DNA from: Pseudomonadota bacterium
Lineage (GTDB): Bacteria > Pseudomonadota > Alphaproteobacteria > Rhizobiales > Xanthobacteraceae
Length of the DNA stretch: 6,013 bases
Assembly: GCA_023414975.1 (NCBI GenBank)
Contig: JAEZMI010000288.1
Location: forward strand, 1-6,013
Direction: 5' to 3'
How positions within the stretch are numbered: position 1 is the stretch's first letter; every line of letters starts with the position of its first letter. The translations under genes and the position numbers were made by a program. Of the stretch, positions 5,406 to 6,013 are shown one piece after another. The notes beneath the pieces were generated by a model that was not told the DNA's origin, searched no databases, and saw nothing but the letters and a program-made list of their open reading frames with translations.

Positions 5406-5523
5406 TCTGCCGACCGCTTCCTCAACGTGGAACGCGACGCCGGGTTCCGCGCGCGGCGATGGCGGGGGTCGCCGGGAGCCAGACGGTGGGGCGGCCGGCG
5501 GGGCGGGCGAAGGGATCGCCGAA

Positions 5524-5540
5524 CCGGCGCTTACCGCCGG
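5524..5540. repeat. Inverted repeat next to the -35 of the rightward small gene
   Basis: CCGGCG (5524-5529) and CGCCGG (5535-5540) are perfect arms around CTTAC, ending one base before the putative -35 at 5542. The second half, with its flanking A, reads ACCGCCGG, also found at 5388-5395 in the other repeat of this divergent region. A shared operator is possible but weakly supported. Confidence 0.25.
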
Positions 5541-5541
5541 C

Positions 5542-5570
5542 TTGTGTCGAATCAGGCCCTGCGCGATAGT
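5542..5570 (+). promoter_or_regulatory. Putative sigma70-type promoter for the Pro/Tyr-rich protein gene
   Basis: TTGTGT (5542-5547) and GATAGT (5565-5570) are spaced by exactly 17 bases. Transcription would start near 5577, giving a leader of about 20 bases that still contains the GAGG ribosome-binding site (5588-5591) of the gene at 5597. Confidence 0.38.
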
Positions 5571-5596
5571 CCACGCAGTCGCGCAGCGAGGTCGGG

Positions 5597-5902
5597 ATGA
5601 TCAGGACAGGTTCACTCATCAAGGTGGTTGTGGCGCTCGGGGTTCTGGCGCCGGCGCTCGTCGCCGCGCCCCCGGCGCGGGCCAATAACACCGGCGCGCT
5701 GATCGGCGGGCTGATCGGGGGCGCGCTGCTCGGCTCCGCCCTCACCGCCGCGAGCCAGCCGCGCTATTACGCGCCGCCGCCGCCGCCCGCTTATTATCCG
5801 CCCCCGCCTCCGCCGCCGGCCTATTACCGCCCCGCGCCGGCCTATGGTCCCGGCTATTGCGGCGCGCCGCCCTATCCGCCCTGCCGCACGCCGGTTTACT
5901 GA
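5597..5902 (+). CDS. Exported glycine-zipper, Pro/Tyr-rich small protein
   Basis: A 101-residue hypothetical protein. A Sec-type signal peptide (basic start, hydrophobic 7-24, likely cleavage after ARA at 29) leads to a glycine-zipper segment (33-49: G33, G37, G41 and G38, G42, G46) capable of membrane association or oligomerisation. The rest is a Pro/Tyr-rich tail with YY pairs at 57, 66 and 76 separated by runs of five and seven prolines, then two cysteines (C88, C96). Proteins of this architecture are common in Rhizobiales and lack a known function; outer-membrane or periplasmic location is an inference. The ATG at 5597 has GAGG 5 bases upstream. The proline runs would normally need EF-P for efficient translation. 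It is divergent from the Arg-rich exported protein and precedes another exported protein by 36 bases, which may be an operon. Confidence 0.82.
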   Translation: MIRTGSLIKVVVALGVLAPALVAAPPARANNTGALIGGLIGGALLGSALTAASQPRYYAPPPPPAYYPPPPPPPAYYRPAPAYGPGYCGAPPYPPCRTPVY

Positions 5903-5930
5903 GTTCCATGTTCCGCTGACGCGACAGGGC

Positions 5931-5944
5931 TTTCATCGATGAAA
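5931..5944. repeat. 14-bp perfect palindrome over the start of the last gene
   Basis: TTTCATCGATGAAA is a perfect 14-base palindrome spanning the ATG (5939-5941) of the final reading frame. It is AT-richer than its surroundings. It may be a protein-binding site or simply follow from the start codon context. Confidence 0.35.
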
Positions 5945-6013
5945 ACCGCCACATTCACCGCCTTCGCCTTCCTGTCGCTGCTGGCGGGCGCCGGCGCCGC
6001 GCTCGCCCAGACC
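5939..6013 (+). CDS. N-terminal fragment of an exported protein (cut by window end)
   Basis: Only 25 codons are present. They encode a textbook Sec signal peptide: lysine at position 2, a hydrophobic core rich in Phe, Leu and Ala (about 5-19), and a cleavage site ALA before QT at residues 24-25. AGGG (5926-5929) lies 9 bases before the ATG. The mature protein lies beyond the window, so family and function cannot be told. It probably shares a transcript with the Pro/Tyr-rich protein gene 36 bases upstream. Confidence 0.7.
   Translation, partial: MKTATFTAFAFLSLLAGAGAALAQT

Overview
This 6 kb, GC-rich window looks like chromosomal DNA from an alphaproteobacterium, most likely of the order Hyphomicrobiales (Rhizobiales) and perhaps near Xanthobacteraceae. 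That placement is an inference. It rests on the codon bias, a DUF1674/SDHAF4 gene beside htpX, an OmpR-type response regulator next to a small cyclic-nucleotide-binding protein, and small secreted Arg/Pro/Tyr-rich proteins. I see no transposase, integrase, CRISPR array or phage gene.

Layout. Positions 1-189 are upstream DNA with a weak possible promoter and a short inverted repeat. A YggS-type PLP-binding protein (190-867, +) converges with an L,D-transpeptidase-family gene (871-1437, -), leaving only 3 bases between their stop codons. A divergent intergenic region with four CGTGA repeats separates the transpeptidase gene from a rightward run: response regulator (1619-2305), cyclic-nucleotide-binding-domain protein (2375-2863) and arfB ribosome rescue hydrolase (2882-3313). 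A DUF1674/SDHAF4-type gene (3332-3577, -) converges on arfB. Divergent from it is htpX (3747-4733, +), a membrane zinc protease with a possible heat-shock-type promoter. A tRNA-Thr(CGT) gene follows at 4795-4870. A leftward gene for an exported Pro- and Arg-rich protein (5005-5370, -) has a clear terminator at its 3' end, just downstream of the tRNA. It is divergent from a small exported glycine-zipper and Pro/Tyr-rich protein (5597-5902, +). The window closes with the signal peptide of another exported protein (5939-6013, +, cut by the window end).

Themes. Much of the window concerns the cell envelope and quality control: peptidoglycan cross-linking (the transpeptidase), an envelope-type response regulator resembling CenR/OtpR, a membrane-protein quality-control protease (HtpX), rescue of stalled ribosomes (ArfB) and vitamin B6 homeostasis (YggS). 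Most of it is ordinary conserved chromosome. The parts most worth a second look are the regulator plus cyclic-nucleotide-binding pair, the repeats in front of the transpeptidase gene, the possible RpoH promoter of htpX, and the two small secreted low-complexity proteins.
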